Below are positions 24,064-33,251 of a DNA stretch of 64,000 nucleotides, piece by piece. Source of the stretch: Actinomycetota bacterium (GTDB lineage: Bacteria; Actinomycetota; Acidimicrobiia; Acidimicrobiales; RAAP-2); the NCBI GenBank assembly GCA_021324045.1, contig JAJPJV010000050.1, positions 1 through 64,000 on the forward strand. Direction: 5' to 3'. A model generated the notes under the pieces. It was not told where the DNA came from. It did not search any database and saw only the letters and a program-made list of their open reading frames with translations. The translations under genes and the position numbers were made by a program. Every line of letters begins with the position of its first letter. Positions within the stretch are counted from its first letter, which is position 1.

Positions 24064-25260
24064 TCAGAGCCGATCCACGATTGCCGCAGCGAACTCCGAG
24101 CACTTCACCTCGGTCGCCCCATCCATCAAGCGGGCAAAGTCGTAGGTGACGATCTTCGACGCGATCGTCGCCTCAAGCGCCTTGACGATGTCGGCGGCGG
24201 CATCGCGCCAGCCGATGTGCTCGAACATCATCACCCCCGAGAGCAGTACGGAGCCTGGGTTCACCTTGTCCTGTCCGGCGTACTTGGGAGCGGTACCGTG
24301 CGTGGCCTCGAAGATGCCGTGCCCGGTGAGGTAGTTGATGTTCCCACCAGGAGCGATGCCGATCCCGCCGACCTGCGCTGCCAGCGCGTCCGAAAGGTAG
24401 TCGCCGTTGAGGTTCGTCGTGGCGATCACGTCGAACTCCGCCGGGCGTGTGAGGACCTGCTGCAGCGTGATGTCCGCGATGGTGTCCTTCACGAGGATCC
24501 GGTCGCCGGGCTCACCTCCGCAGTCGTCCCAGGCCACCGCGACATCGGCGAACTCCTCACGAACGAGCTCATACCCCCATGAGCGGAAGGCGCCCTCGGT
24601 GTACTTCTGGATGTTGCCCTTGTGCACCAGCGTCACCGAACGGCGACCGTGATCGAGCGCGTAGCGGATCGCGGCGCGGATCAACCGCTTGGAGCCTTCT
24701 TCTGAGATCGGCTTGATCCCAATGCCTGAGTGCTCGCGAATGGGCCACCCCATTTCGTTGCGCAGGAACTCGCTCAACTTGTCCGCCTCGGGAGTCCCTG
24801 CCTGCACCTCGTAGCCTGCATAGACGTCCTCGGTGTTCTCGCGGAAGATCACCATGTCGACGAGCTCGGGGTGGAGCACGGGCGATGGAACTCCCTTGAA
24901 CCAGCGGACGGGGCGCAGGCAGACGTAGAGATCGAGCACTTGGCGCAACGCGACGTTCAGCGAGCGGATCCCTCCTCCCACAGGCGTGGTGAGCGGTCCT
25001 TTGATCCCGATGAGGTGTTCCCGAAAGGCTTCGATGGTCTCCTCGGGCAACCAGGTGCCAAGCTCCCGGAAGGCCTTTTCCCCTGCGAGCACCTCCTTCC
25101 ACGCCACCCGGCGACCGTGCTTGGCGGCTGCAGCATCGAGCACCCGCTTTGCTGCGGGCCAGATGTCCACGCCGGTCCCGTCCCCTTCGATGAAGGGGAT
25201 CACGGGCTCATCGGGCACTCGAAGGATCCCGTCAGGTCCCATCGTGATCTTGTCTGCCAT
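24064..25260 (-). CDS. icd: Isocitrate dehydrogenase (NADP type)
   Basis: 398 residues, the length of the short homodimeric bacterial enzyme. Family motifs: [15 protein letters not shown] at the N-terminus, phosphate/isocitrate-binding [28 protein letters not shown], and the metal/coenzyme region [17 protein letters not shown] with [17 protein letters not shown]. It makes 2-oxoglutarate and NADPH. ATG 25260 (MADKITMGP) is the conserved start; an upstream frame to 25299 reads as non-family sequence. It lies 11 bp after folD and 1 bp before mdh, so it is probably in one transcript with the purine/folate genes upstream. Confidence 0.95.
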   Translation of the reverse strand: MADKITMGPDGILRVPDEPVIPFIEGDGTGVDIWPAAKRVLDAAAAKHGRRVAWKEVLAGEKAFRELGTWLPEETIEAFREHLIGIKGPLTTPVGGGIRSLNVALRQVLDLYVCLRPVRWFKGVPSPVLHPELVDMVIFRENTEDVYAGYEVQAGTPEADKLSEFLRNEMGWPIREHSGIGIKPISEEGSKRLIRAAIRYALDHGRRSVTLVHKGNIQKYTEGAFRSWGYELVREEFADVAVAWDDCGGEPGDRILVKDTIADITLQQVLTRPAEFDVIATTNLNGDYLSDALAAQVGGIGIAPGGNINYLTGHGIFEATHGTAPKYAGQDKVNPGSVLLSGVMMFEHIGWRDAAADIVKALEATIASKIVTYDFARLMDGATEVKCSEFAAAIVDRL

Positions 25261-25271
25261 GACAATCGAGC

Positions 25272-26189
25272 CTACTGGGGGGTGATCCGCCGACCCCAAC
25301 TGCCAGGCTGCGCAGCGTGCGCAGACCCGCGGACCCCGGCGGCAGCTTCCGCTGCGGCGACTGCGTTGCGCAAGAGCATGGCGCGCGTCATCGGCCCGAC
25401 ACCGCCGATCCGAGGGGTGATGAACCCCGCGACCTCCGCGACGGCATCATCGACGTCGGAGAGCAGGCGCCGGCCCTGCCAACTCGTGCCCGCACCGACA
25501 ACCGCCGCGCCAGGCTTGACCATGTCGGCCGTCACGATCCCGGGCTGGCCCGCGGCGGCAACCACCACGTCCCCCTCCCGTACGAGGGGGCCGAGCTCCT
25601 TCACACCGGTGTGTACGACGGTGACCGCCGCGTTGCAACCTGGCCGCTTCATGGCGAGCAGCAGCGCGAGGGGCCGGCCGATCGTGAGTCCCCGCCCGAT
25701 GACCACCACGTGACGCCCTTCGACGGGCACGTCGAAGGCCGCCAGCAGCTCGACGATGCCCGCAGGCGTACATGCGATCGGCCCTGGGGCCCCCATCACC
25801 AACCGCCCGAGATTCACCGGGTGCAGCCCGTCAACGTCCTTCGCCGGGTCCACCGCCAGCAGCACCCGTTCGGTGTCGATCCCCTCGGGAAGCGGGAGCT
25901 GGACAAGGTACGCGTGGACGCGGTCGTCGGCGTTGAATCTCGCGACGACGGCCTCGATCTCCTCCTGGGTCGCCGTCGCCGGAAGGTGCTCGTGGATGGA
26001 CGCGATCCCCACCGCCGCACAATCCGCATGCTTCATCGCGACGTACCGAGCGCTGGGCGCGTGGTCGCCGACGAGGATCGTCCCGAGACCGGCGGTCACG
26101 CCCATGCGACGGAGCCGTGCCGTGCGCTCCGCCACCTCGGCCCGCACCCGGGCGGCGACCGCCTCGCCGTCAAGCAGGACCGCGCTCAA
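25272..26189 (-). CDS. folD: Methylenetetrahydrofolate dehydrogenase/cyclohydrolase
   Basis: 305 residues. FolD motifs: the catalytic Tyr-Lys region [41 protein letters not shown], and the NADP-binding [16 protein letters not shown]. It interconverts 5,10-methylene-, methenyl- and 10-formyl-THF, supplying formyl groups to PurN and PurH encoded directly upstream. There is no ATG or GTG near the conserved N-terminus; the start is TTG 26189, which overlaps the purH TGA (TTGA), so it is translationally coupled. The C-terminus carries a ~20-residue extension beyond the usual end. Confidence 0.93.
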   Translation of the reverse strand: MSAVLLDGEAVAARVRAEVAERTARLRRMGVTAGLGTILVGDHAPSARYVAMKHADCAAVGIASIHEHLPATATQEEIEAVVARFNADDRVHAYLVQLPLPEGIDTERVLLAVDPAKDVDGLHPVNLGRLVMGAPGPIACTPAGIVELLAAFDVPVEGRHVVVIGRGLTIGRPLALLLAMKRPGCNAAVTVVHTGVKELGPLVREGDVVVAAAGQPGIVTADMVKPGAAVVGAGTSWQGRRLLSDVDDAVAEVAGFITPRIGGVGPMTRAMLLRNAVAAAEAAAGVRGSAHAAQPGSWGRRITPQ

Positions 26190-27730
26190 TGGCGGAAGTG
26201 TCGTTCGCCGGTGAAGACCATGGCGATCCCGGCCTCGTCCGCCGCGGCCACGACCGCATCGTCGCCAACCGACCCACCGGGCTGGACGACGGCGGCGACC
26301 CCGGCCCGAGCGAGCACCTCGACCCCGTCGGGGAACGGGAAGAAGGCGTCGCTTGCGGCGGCACCTCCCACGGCACGTTCCTTCGCCTTCGCCACCGCGA
26401 TCTCCGCCGCTCCCACCCGCGACTGCTGCCCGGCACCGACGCCGACGGCCTGCCGGCGAGCAACCACCACGACGGCGTTCGAGCTCGTCCACGCACAGAC
26501 CTTCCAAGCGACCAGCAGGTCCGCCCACTGCTCATCAGTCGGGGCCGCCCGGGTCACCACCCGCCAGTCCTCGGGCTTCGCGATGAAGCGGTCCGGCTCC
26601 TGGACGAGGAACGAATCACCCAGGCTCCGCACGACTCTTCCGAGGGGCTCGGGAGCCGGAGCAGACAGTAGCCGCGTGGACTTGCGACGCCGAGCGAGCC
26701 GCTCGAGGGCCTCAGGGGCGTAGGAAGGAGCCACGATCACGTCCATCTGGGGGCCGTCGGCAACCGCCTCGGCGACCGCCGCGGTCACCGGAGCGCTGAG
26801 CGCGACCACCCCGCCGAACGCAGAGACCGGGTCGCATTCCAGCGCGCGGCGGTACGCGCTCGCGAGGTCGGCGGCGACCGCCGCCCCGCAGGGGTTGGCG
26901 TGCTTGACGATCACCGCGGCCGGCTCGGACCCCGCGGCACCCCCTCGGCCGGCAGGGGTGAGCGACAGCTCGAAAGCGAGGCGCCAGGCAGCGTCGGCGT
27001 CGAAGAGGTTGAGGTACGACAGGTCCCTGCCACCGTGCTGGACGACACCGTCCCACCACGAGGAGCCGTCGAGCAGCCGATAACGCGCGCCCGCTTGGTG
27101 GGGGTTCTCGCCGTAATGCAGCTGCTGGGACCGCTGGAGACAGAGGTGCAGCGTTGGGGGGAGCACGGTGGCATCGCTCTCGCCGAGCTGATCGAACCAC
27201 GCGGCGATCGCCGCATCGTAGGCAGCCGTATGGGCGAAGGCTGCTGCCGCCAGGGCCTGGCGCGTCGCCCCGGACAGTGCTCCGGTGGAGCGGAGCTCCT
27301 CGAGCACCCGCCCGTAATCGTCGGGGGAGACCACCACTGCGACATGTGCGAAGTTCTTTGCGGCTGCGCGCACCATGGCGGGCCCACCGATGTCGATCAG
27401 CTCGATCGACGGATCGGAGCCGAACGGGTAGAGGTTGACCGCGACGAGGTCGATCGGCTCGATGCCGTGCTCCCGGAGATCGGCCAGGTGATCAGGGTTC
27501 GAACGGTCGGCCAGGATCGCCCCGTGGATCCGCGGATGCAGCGTCTTGACTCGACCTCCGAGGATCTCGGGTGAACCGGTCACCTCTGCGACGCGACGAT
27601 GCGGGATATGAGCGGCTTCCAGGGCGGCAGCGGTGTTGCCGCTCGCCACGAGCTCCCAACCAAGCTCGTGGAGGCCGCGTGCGAACGGTTCCAGGCCTCG
27701 CTTGTCCGAGACCGAGAGCAGCGCCCTCAT
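26186..27730 (-). CDS. purH: Bifunctional AICAR formyltransferase/IMP cyclohydrolase
   Basis: 514 residues, both domains complete. The N-terminal IMP cyclohydrolase (MGS-like) domain begins RALLSVSDKRGLEPFA and includes LGGRVKTLHPRIHGAIL. The C-terminal transformylase includes LHYGENPHQAGARY, YLNLFDADAAW, VKHANPCGAA and the end motif SDAFFPFPDGVEVLA. It does the last two steps of purine synthesis, to IMP. Its ATG overlaps the purN TGA (ATGA) and its TGA overlaps the folD start, giving a tightly coupled purN-purH-folD unit. Confidence 0.97.
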   Translation of the reverse strand: MRALLSVSDKRGLEPFARGLHELGWELVASGNTAAALEAAHIPHRRVAEVTGSPEILGGRVKTLHPRIHGAILADRSNPDHLADLREHGIEPIDLVAVNLYPFGSDPSIELIDIGGPAMVRAAAKNFAHVAVVVSPDDYGRVLEELRSTGALSGATRQALAAAAFAHTAAYDAAIAAWFDQLGESDATVLPPTLHLCLQRSQQLHYGENPHQAGARYRLLDGSSWWDGVVQHGGRDLSYLNLFDADAAWRLAFELSLTPAGRGGAAGSEPAAVIVKHANPCGAAVAADLASAYRRALECDPVSAFGGVVALSAPVTAAVAEAVADGPQMDVIVAPSYAPEALERLARRRKSTRLLSAPAPEPLGRVVRSLGDSFLVQEPDRFIAKPEDWRVVTRAAPTDEQWADLLVAWKVCAWTSSNAVVVVARRQAVGVGAGQQSRVGAAEIAVAKAKERAVGGAAASDAFFPFPDGVEVLARAGVAAVVQPGGSVGDDAVVAAADEAGIAMVFTGERHFRH

Positions 27731-28371
27731 CGATGAGCCGGCGTCACGGACGCCGCGGCGACCGAGGGTTCTCCGGGCGCCTCGGCGCCCGACGTCGAGG
27801 TGCAGTGCGCGATGAAGCGACGAATCGTCGCAGGGAAGAGCCGCCGCTCGACCTCCTTGATGCGCTCGTGCAGCGATTCGACGGTGTCATCGGGGAGGAC
27901 AGGGACGCGCTCCTGTGCCAGGATGGGACCGGCGTCGAGCTCGAGCGTGGCGACATGGACGGTGCAGCCCGTCTCGCGCACCCCTGCCGCCAATGCGTCC
28001 CTCACCGCATGCCACCCCGGAAACGCAGGAAGCAGCGACGGGTGGGTGTTGAGCACTCGGCCCGCGAACGCCTCTTGGATCGCCCGGCCGAGCACGGTCC
28101 CGAACCCCGCCAGCGCGACCAGATCGATGCGGTGTCGCTGCAGCACCGATGTCACCGCGGCCGTATAGGCCTCGCGGTCGAAGCGATCCCCGAACCCGCC
28201 CCAGTCGCGGCGGTCGACGAGCTCGGTGGGCACCGCTGCTGCCGAAGCGACGTCGATCGCCCGGCAGGGCCGATCGGCGAGGACCAGACGAACCGGGAGC
28301 TCCGCTGCGAGCATGGCCTCGAGGATCGTCCCACTGCCAGAGACCAGCACCGCCACCCGCACCGAACCCAC
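27727..28371 (-). CDS. purN: Phosphoribosylglycinamide formyltransferase
   Basis: 214 residues with GART motifs: VLVSGSGTILEAML at the N-terminus (where most members read SGxGSN), the formyl-folate site with VLNTHPSLLPAFPG (catalytic His), and TGCTVHVATLELDAGPIL (catalytic Asp). It formylates GAR at purine step 3 with 10-formyl-THF. The GTG at 28371 is used; a GTG three codons later is equally possible. A ~20-residue Ala/Pro/Glu-rich tail follows the catalytic fold. It starts the purN-purH-folD group, 24 bp after sucD. Confidence 0.92.
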   Translation of the reverse strand: MGSVRVAVLVSGSGTILEAMLAAELPVRLVLADRPCRAIDVASAAAVPTELVDRRDWGGFGDRFDREAYTAAVTSVLQRHRIDLVALAGFGTVLGRAIQEAFAGRVLNTHPSLLPAFPGWHAVRDALAAGVRETGCTVHVATLELDAGPILAQERVPVLPDDTVESLHERIKEVERRLFPATIRRFIAHCTSTSGAEAPGEPSVAAASVTPAHR

Positions 28372-28395
28372 GCTACCAATCGGTTCTCGATCAGC

Positions 28396-29286
28396 TCAGC
28401 GAAGACCGCGAACGATCTGCACCATCTTTTCGCCCGCTTCGGTCGGGTTCATCGCCACGGTCGCACCGGCAGCCTCGAGCGCGGCCATCTTGGCCTGCGC
28501 CGTTCCATGGGACCCCGAGATGATCGCCCCCGCGTGGCCCATGCGCCGCCCTGGCGGCGCGGTGACCCCTGCGATGTAGGCCACCACGGGCTTGCTCAGC
28601 TGGGCACCGATGAACTCGGCTGCGCGCTCTTCCTCGGATCCGCCGATCTCCCCGATCAAAAGCACCGCCTTGGTCTCCGGATCGGCTTCGAAGGCTTGAA
28701 GGCAGTCGATGAAGCTCGTGCCCGGTACGGGGTCGCCGCCGATCCCCACGCCCGTCGTCTGCCCGACCCCTTGTTGGGTGAGCTCGTAGAGCGCCTGGTA
28801 GAAGACGGTCCCCGATCGGCTCACGAGCCCGACCGGGCCACCGGGGAGGGCGATGTCGCCGGAGGTGATGCCGATGTTGCACTTTCCCGGACTGATGATC
28901 CCGGGGCAGTTGGGTCCGAGGAGCCGAACCGAGGGGAAGTTCCGCCGCAGGATGCTGTAGACGCGGGCCTCGTCCTGGGCGGGGATGAACTCGGTGATGC
29001 ACACGATGAAGGGCACACCGGCTTCCGCAGCCTCCAGGATGGCATTCGGGGCGCCCGCCGGCGGGACGGCGATGAACGACGCGTTGGCCCCGGTGGCCTG
29101 CACCGCCTCGGCGACCGTGGCGAACACCGGGATGCCTTCGATGATCTCGCCACCGCGGCGCGGGTTGGTCCCTGCGACGACCTGGGTCCCATAGGCGCGA
29201 TTGCGCAAGCCGTGATACAGCCCCTGACCGGTGGGGCTCAGCCCCTGGATCACCACTTTGGTGTGCTCGTCGACGAAGATGCTCAT
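28396..29286 (-). CDS. sucD: Succinyl-CoA synthetase alpha subunit
   Basis: 296 residues. CoA-binding Rossmann start: [15 protein letters not shown]. Further motifs: [42 protein letters not shown], and the phospho-histidine loop [12 protein letters not shown]. With SucC it makes ATP or GTP from succinyl-CoA. The ATG overlaps the sucC TGA (ATGA). The order sucC-sucD-purN-purH-folD-icd-mdh places TCA and one-carbon/purine genes in one apparent transcript. Confidence 0.97.
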   Translation of the reverse strand: MSIFVDEHTKVVIQGLSPTGQGLYHGLRNRAYGTQVVAGTNPRRGGEIIEGIPVFATVAEAVQATGANASFIAVPPAGAPNAILEAAEAGVPFIVCITEFIPAQDEARVYSILRRNFPSVRLLGPNCPGIISPGKCNIGITSGDIALPGGPVGLVSRSGTVFYQALYELTQQGVGQTTGVGIGGDPVPGTSFIDCLQAFEADPETKAVLLIGEIGGSEEERAAEFIGAQLSKPVVAYIAGVTAPPGRRMGHAGAIISGSHGTAQAKMAALEAAGATVAMNPTEAGEKMVQIVRGLR

Positions 29287-30434
29287 CTCGGGGTTCCTCC
29301 TGCCATTGCGGTCGCCTTCCGAGCCGCCTCGAGCATGGTCGGCACCGACACGAGGCGATCCGACTCGTGCGCTGCCAGGATTCGCCGGCCTTCCTCGGCG
29401 TTGGTCCCGTCGAGGCGGATCACGATCGGTGCCTTGAGGTCCACCCGGCTCAGCGCTTGAACGATGCCGTTGGCCACTTCTTCGCCCCGAGTGATCCCTC
29501 CGAAGATGTTGATGAAGATCGCCTTGACCTTCTCGTCGGTATTGATGACCTCCAAGGCATTGGCCATCTGGTCCGCGTTGGCACCGCCACCGATGTCGAG
29601 GAAGTTGGCGGGAGACCCGCCGACCTGCTGGACCACGTCGCAGGTGCTCATCGCCAGCCCGGCACCGTTGGCGATGATGCCGACGGTGCCATCCAGGCCG
29701 ACGTACTGCAGACCCTTCTCCCGTGCCAACCGCTCCCGTGCATCCAGCTCCTCGAGGCCCCGGAACTCCTCCCACTCCGGATGGCGGAACGCGGCGCTGT
29801 CGTCGAGGACGACCTTGGCGTCGAGCGCGTGCACCCGTCCATCAGGGGTGAGGATGAGGGGATTGATCTCGACGAGATCGGCGTCTCCTTCCACGAAGCA
29901 CCGATAGAGCTTGACCAAGACCTCCGTCGCCCCCTCCCGGGCTTGGGGGTCGAGGCCTGCCTCGGTGACCAGCCTGGCAGCAGCGGCTTCGTCGAACCCG
30001 TCGATGGGGTCGATGTGGAGGCGAGCGATCGCGCCGGGGTCCTCCTCGGCCACCTGCTCGATGTCCACTCCCCCTCTGGCCGAGACCATCCCCAGGTGCA
30101 TCTTGGCCGCGCGGTCCAGCGTGAAGCTTGCGTAGTACTCGGCGGCGATATCCGAGGCGTGCTCGATCCACAATCGCCGGACGAGGTGGCCCCGGATGTC
30201 CATCCCCAGGATCGCCGACGCGTGGCGACGAACCTCCTCGGCATCGGCGGCGATCTTGATCCCGCCCGCCTTCCCACGCCCACCAACCTGCACCTGGGCC
30301 TTCACCACGACCGGATAGCCCACCTGGTCGGCTCGATCGACCGCCTCGTCCGCGTTGTCGGCGATTCCGCCGGGTGATGTCGGGATCCCAAAACGCGCGA
30401 AGTACTGCTTGCCCTGATACTCGAAAAGGTCCAC
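29283..30434 (-). CDS. sucC: Succinyl-CoA synthetase beta subunit
   Basis: 383 residues. ATP-grasp N-terminal domain: FEYQGKQYFARFGIP and VVKAQVQVGGRGKAGGIK. The metal/nucleotide region includes VEINPLILTPDGRVHALDAK, and the C-terminal CoA-ligase-type domain includes FLDIGGGANADQMANAL and FINIFGGITRGEEVANG. GTG 30434 starts the gene with a GGGAAG nearby. It is coupled to sucD by ATGA and lies 72 bp after the B12-binding gene. Confidence 0.97.
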   Translation of the reverse strand: MDLFEYQGKQYFARFGIPTSPGGIADNADEAVDRADQVGYPVVVKAQVQVGGRGKAGGIKIAADAEEVRRHASAILGMDIRGHLVRRLWIEHASDIAAEYYASFTLDRAAKMHLGMVSARGGVDIEQVAEEDPGAIARLHIDPIDGFDEAAAARLVTEAGLDPQAREGATEVLVKLYRCFVEGDADLVEINPLILTPDGRVHALDAKVVLDDSAAFRHPEWEEFRGLEELDARERLAREKGLQYVGLDGTVGIIANGAGLAMSTCDVVQQVGGSPANFLDIGGGANADQMANALEVINTDEKVKAIFINIFGGITRGEEVANGIVQALSRVDLKAPIVIRLDGTNAEEGRRILAAHESDRLVSVPTMLEAARKATAMAGGTPR

Positions 30435-30506
30435 TCGCTTCCCTCTCTTGGCTCCCCTCGATCGTCCCTTGTGGGGAGGCCTCTTGTCGAACCAGCGCCG
30501 CGACGC

Positions 30507-30923
30507 CTACACGCCGAGCGACTCCTCCCGCCGGTCCAGTGCCTCGGCAAACCACTTGCCGATCGCCGCCAGAGAGGAACCAGGCGGGAAGACCTCGGAG
30601 ACGCCGAGGTCCTTTAGGACCGGAACATCAGCTTCGGGGACGATCCCGCCGACCACGACCAGCACATCGGAGCGCCCGTGGGCGGCAAGCTCTTCGATGA
30701 CCCGAGGCACCAGCGTCATGTGCGCGCCCGACAGCATGGAGAGGCCCACCGCGTCGGCGTCCTCCTGCACCACTGTCTGAGCGATCTGCTCGGGTGTCTG
30801 ATGCAGCCCGGTGTAGATCACCTCGAAGCCGGCGTCCCGGAGCGCGCGTGCGAGGACCTTGGCGCCACGGTCGTGTCCGTCGAGCCCGGGCTTTGCCACC
30901 ACCACCCGATAGGGCCGATGCAT
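30507..30923 (-). CDS. Stand-alone cobalamin-binding domain (methylmalonyl-CoA mutase C-terminal type)
   Basis: 138 residues, the B12-binding module only: VAKPGLDGHDRGAKV carries the DxHxxG motif whose His coordinates cobalt, LSMLSGAHM gives the SxL motif, and VVGGIVPEADVPVL gives the GG motif. In split acyl-CoA mutases this subunit partners a separate catalytic chain. No catalytic subunit is encoded in this window. Its place beside sucC fits the methylmalonyl-CoA-to-succinyl-CoA route, but it could serve another mutase. Start ATG 30923. Confidence 0.9.
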   Translation of the reverse strand: MHRPYRVVVAKPGLDGHDRGAKVLARALRDAGFEVIYTGLHQTPEQIAQTVVQEDADAVGLSMLSGAHMTLVPRVIEELAAHGRSDVLVVVGGIVPEADVPVLKDLGVSEVFPPGSSLAAIGKWFAEALDRREESLGV

Positions 30924-30956
30924 CGCCCGCAGATGATAAAGCCTCGCGAGAAGCGG

Positions 30957-33251
30957 TCATGCCCGCCTCAGCGGCGCTGCCGACAGCAGCAGCGTCTTGG
31001 AGCCGACAGAGTGGAAGCGAACCGTTGCCTGCGCGCGGTCTCCCTCGCCCTGAGCTGCCAAGACCATCCCCTCGCCCCATCGTTCGTGGACGACTCGGTC
31101 CCCCTCGCGCAAGCCGAGCAGCTCGGCCCCCGTCGTCGCGGGCCTGCGCCGAGCGACAGCCAACGACGAAGCGTCCCCGAGCGCGCCTGACCCGGCGGAA
31201 CCGCGACCGATCGTCCCACGCCCTGCGAAGCTCCCCCAGCGCCGACCAACGTGCTCGGCGCTGTCGTCGCCTACCCCGATGACACCGACCTCCCGCAACA
31301 GCGTGCCGGGGATCTCCGCCAGGAAGCGGCTGGGAATGCTCGGTACCGTGCGCCCCCACAGCGTGCGCTGCCAGGCATGCGAGAGGTAGAGGCGGCGCTG
31401 CGCCCTCGTGATCCCGACGTAGCAGAGCCGGCGCTCCTCCTCGAGCTCGACCGGTTCGTCGAGGGCACGGGCATGAGGGAAGACCCCGTCTTCGAGCCCG
31501 ACCACGAAGACCACCGGGAACTCGAGGCCCTTCGCGCTGTGCAACGTCATGAGCGCCACCCGGCTCTCGTCTTCGTCAAGCTCGTCGGTGTCCGACACGA
31601 GCGCCACGCTCTCGAGGAACTCCCCGAGGTCGGCGTACTCGGCGGCCATGTCGACGAGCTCGCCGATGTTCTCGATCCTCCCGTCGGCCTCGTGGGTGCG
31701 CTGGGCCGCCAGCTCGTCCAGGTACCCGCTGCGCTGCGCGACGGCCTCCACCAGTGGACCTGGACCCAGGGTCGCGCGCAGTGCCCGGAGCTCCTCCAGC
31801 AAGGAGGCAAGCTCATGGGCGCCGCGGAGCGCCTTCCCGGACAGCCCTGCCTCCTCGGCGAAGCACAAGGCGCGCCCCAGGCTGGTACCCCTGTCACGTG
31901 CCCAGGTCCCGAGCCGAGCCATGGACACCTCGCCCAGCCCGCGTTTGGGCACGTTGGCGATGCGGCGAGCCGAGACCTCGTCGTCGGGGTTCTCGAGCAA
32001 GCGGAGGTACGCGAGCAGGTCCTTGACCTCGCGCCGATCGTAGAAGCGTGTGCCGCCGATGACCCGGTACGGGATGTCGTGGCGCACGAACGCCTCTTCG
32101 AGCACCCGGCTCTGGGCGTTGGTGCGGTAGAAGACGGCGACATCCCCGAATCGCAAGCGCTCTGAGCGGCGCAGGCGGCGAATCTCGCCGACCACCCAAC
32201 CGGCTTCGTCGCGCTCGTCCTCCGCTGCGTAACAAACGATGGGGTCCCCGACCGGCCCGTCGGTGAACAGGTTCTTGGGACGCCGCGACGAGTTATAGCC
32301 GATGAGGGCGTTCGCTGCGTCGAGGATCGTCTGGGTCGACCGATAGTTCTGCTCGAGGACGATCGTGGTCGCGTTCGTGAAGGCGTCCTCGAACTCGGTG
32401 ATGTTGCGAATGTCGGCTCCACGCCAGCGATAGACCGACTGGTCGGCATCGCCGACCACGCAGACGTTCCCGTGCGCTCGCCCCAGGATCACAACGAGCT
32501 GGGCTTGTGCCCGATTCGTGTCCTGGTACTCGTCCACCAGGATGTGGCGGAATTGCTCCTGATAGCTTGACCGGACGTCATCGTGCGCGCGGAGGAGCTC
32601 GACCGTCCGAACCAACAGGTCATCGAAGTCCATCGCGTTCGACGCGAGGAGCCGACGCTGGTACTCGGCACTGACCGCGTCGAGGAGCTCGGGGTCTGGG
32701 CCTGCGCTCCTCGCACCGGAAGCAACAGCGACGACTGGGGCGAGCTCAGCCTTGGCCTGGGAGATCATCGCGGCGACCGCACGCACGGGCACGCGCCTTG
32801 TGTCGATCCCCCGTTCGTCCATGATCATCTCGATCAGCCGGCGCGAGTCGAGCTCGTCGTAGACAGTGAACGACGACTGGTACCCGAGCTTGGCGGCATG
32901 CGAACGAAGGATCCGAAGGCATGCCGAATGGAAGGTCGAGATCCACATTCGTTGCGCGCGCTGACCGACCAGGTCGACCACGCGCCGACGCATCTCGTCG
33001 GCAGCCTTGTTGGTGAACGTGATCGCCAGCACCTCCCACGGGGCAACCTCGTTCGTCGCCAGCAGGTGCGCGATCCGCCGGGTCAGCACCCGGGTCTTTC
33101 CTGACCCGGCACCAGCGACGACCACCAAGGGCCCACCGCGGTGCTCGACCGCAGCACGCTGTGCGGCATTGAGATCTTCTATGAGCGCGGCTGCCGACGG
33201 TGTGCGATGAGCAGGTTGTTGGTGAGGAAGGTGCGCGTCGGGCTGGATCAA
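30957..33251 (-). CDS. pcrA: UvrD/PcrA-type superfamily 1 DNA helicase
   Basis: 764 residues with all SF1A helicase motifs: Q-motif region LNAAQRAAVEH, Walker A AGAGSGKT (46-53), Ia TFTNKAADEM, II DEYQDTNRAQ, III VVGDADQSVYRWRGAD, IV QNYRST, V TLHSAKGLEFPVVFVVGLEDG, and VI YVGITRAQRRLYL. The C-terminal ~45 residues form a Tudor-like tail (RVVHERWGEGMVLAAQGEG) typical of PcrA, which contacts RNA polymerase. It acts in repair and removal of replication blocks. The start is TTG 33251, overlapping the guaB3 TGA (TTGA); no ATG or GTG precedes the Q-motif. Confidence 0.94.
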   Translation of the reverse strand: MIQPDAHLPHQQPAHRTPSAAALIEDLNAAQRAAVEHRGGPLVVVAGAGSGKTRVLTRRIAHLLATNEVAPWEVLAITFTNKAADEMRRRVVDLVGQRAQRMWISTFHSACLRILRSHAAKLGYQSSFTVYDELDSRRLIEMIMDERGIDTRRVPVRAVAAMISQAKAELAPVVAVASGARSAGPDPELLDAVSAEYQRRLLASNAMDFDDLLVRTVELLRAHDDVRSSYQEQFRHILVDEYQDTNRAQAQLVVILGRAHGNVCVVGDADQSVYRWRGADIRNITEFEDAFTNATTIVLEQNYRSTQTILDAANALIGYNSSRRPKNLFTDGPVGDPIVCYAAEDERDEAGWVVGEIRRLRRSERLRFGDVAVFYRTNAQSRVLEEAFVRHDIPYRVIGGTRFYDRREVKDLLAYLRLLENPDDEVSARRIANVPKRGLGEVSMARLGTWARDRGTSLGRALCFAEEAGLSGKALRGAHELASLLEELRALRATLGPGPLVEAVAQRSGYLDELAAQRTHEADGRIENIGELVDMAAEYADLGEFLESVALVSDTDELDEDESRVALMTLHSAKGLEFPVVFVVGLEDGVFPHARALDEPVELEEERRLCYVGITRAQRRLYLSHAWQRTLWGRTVPSIPSRFLAEIPGTLLREVGVIGVGDDSAEHVGRRWGSFAGRGTIGRGSAGSGALGDASSLAVARRRPATTGAELLGLREGDRVVHERWGEGMVLAAQGEGDRAQATVRFHSVGSKTLLLSAAPLRRA

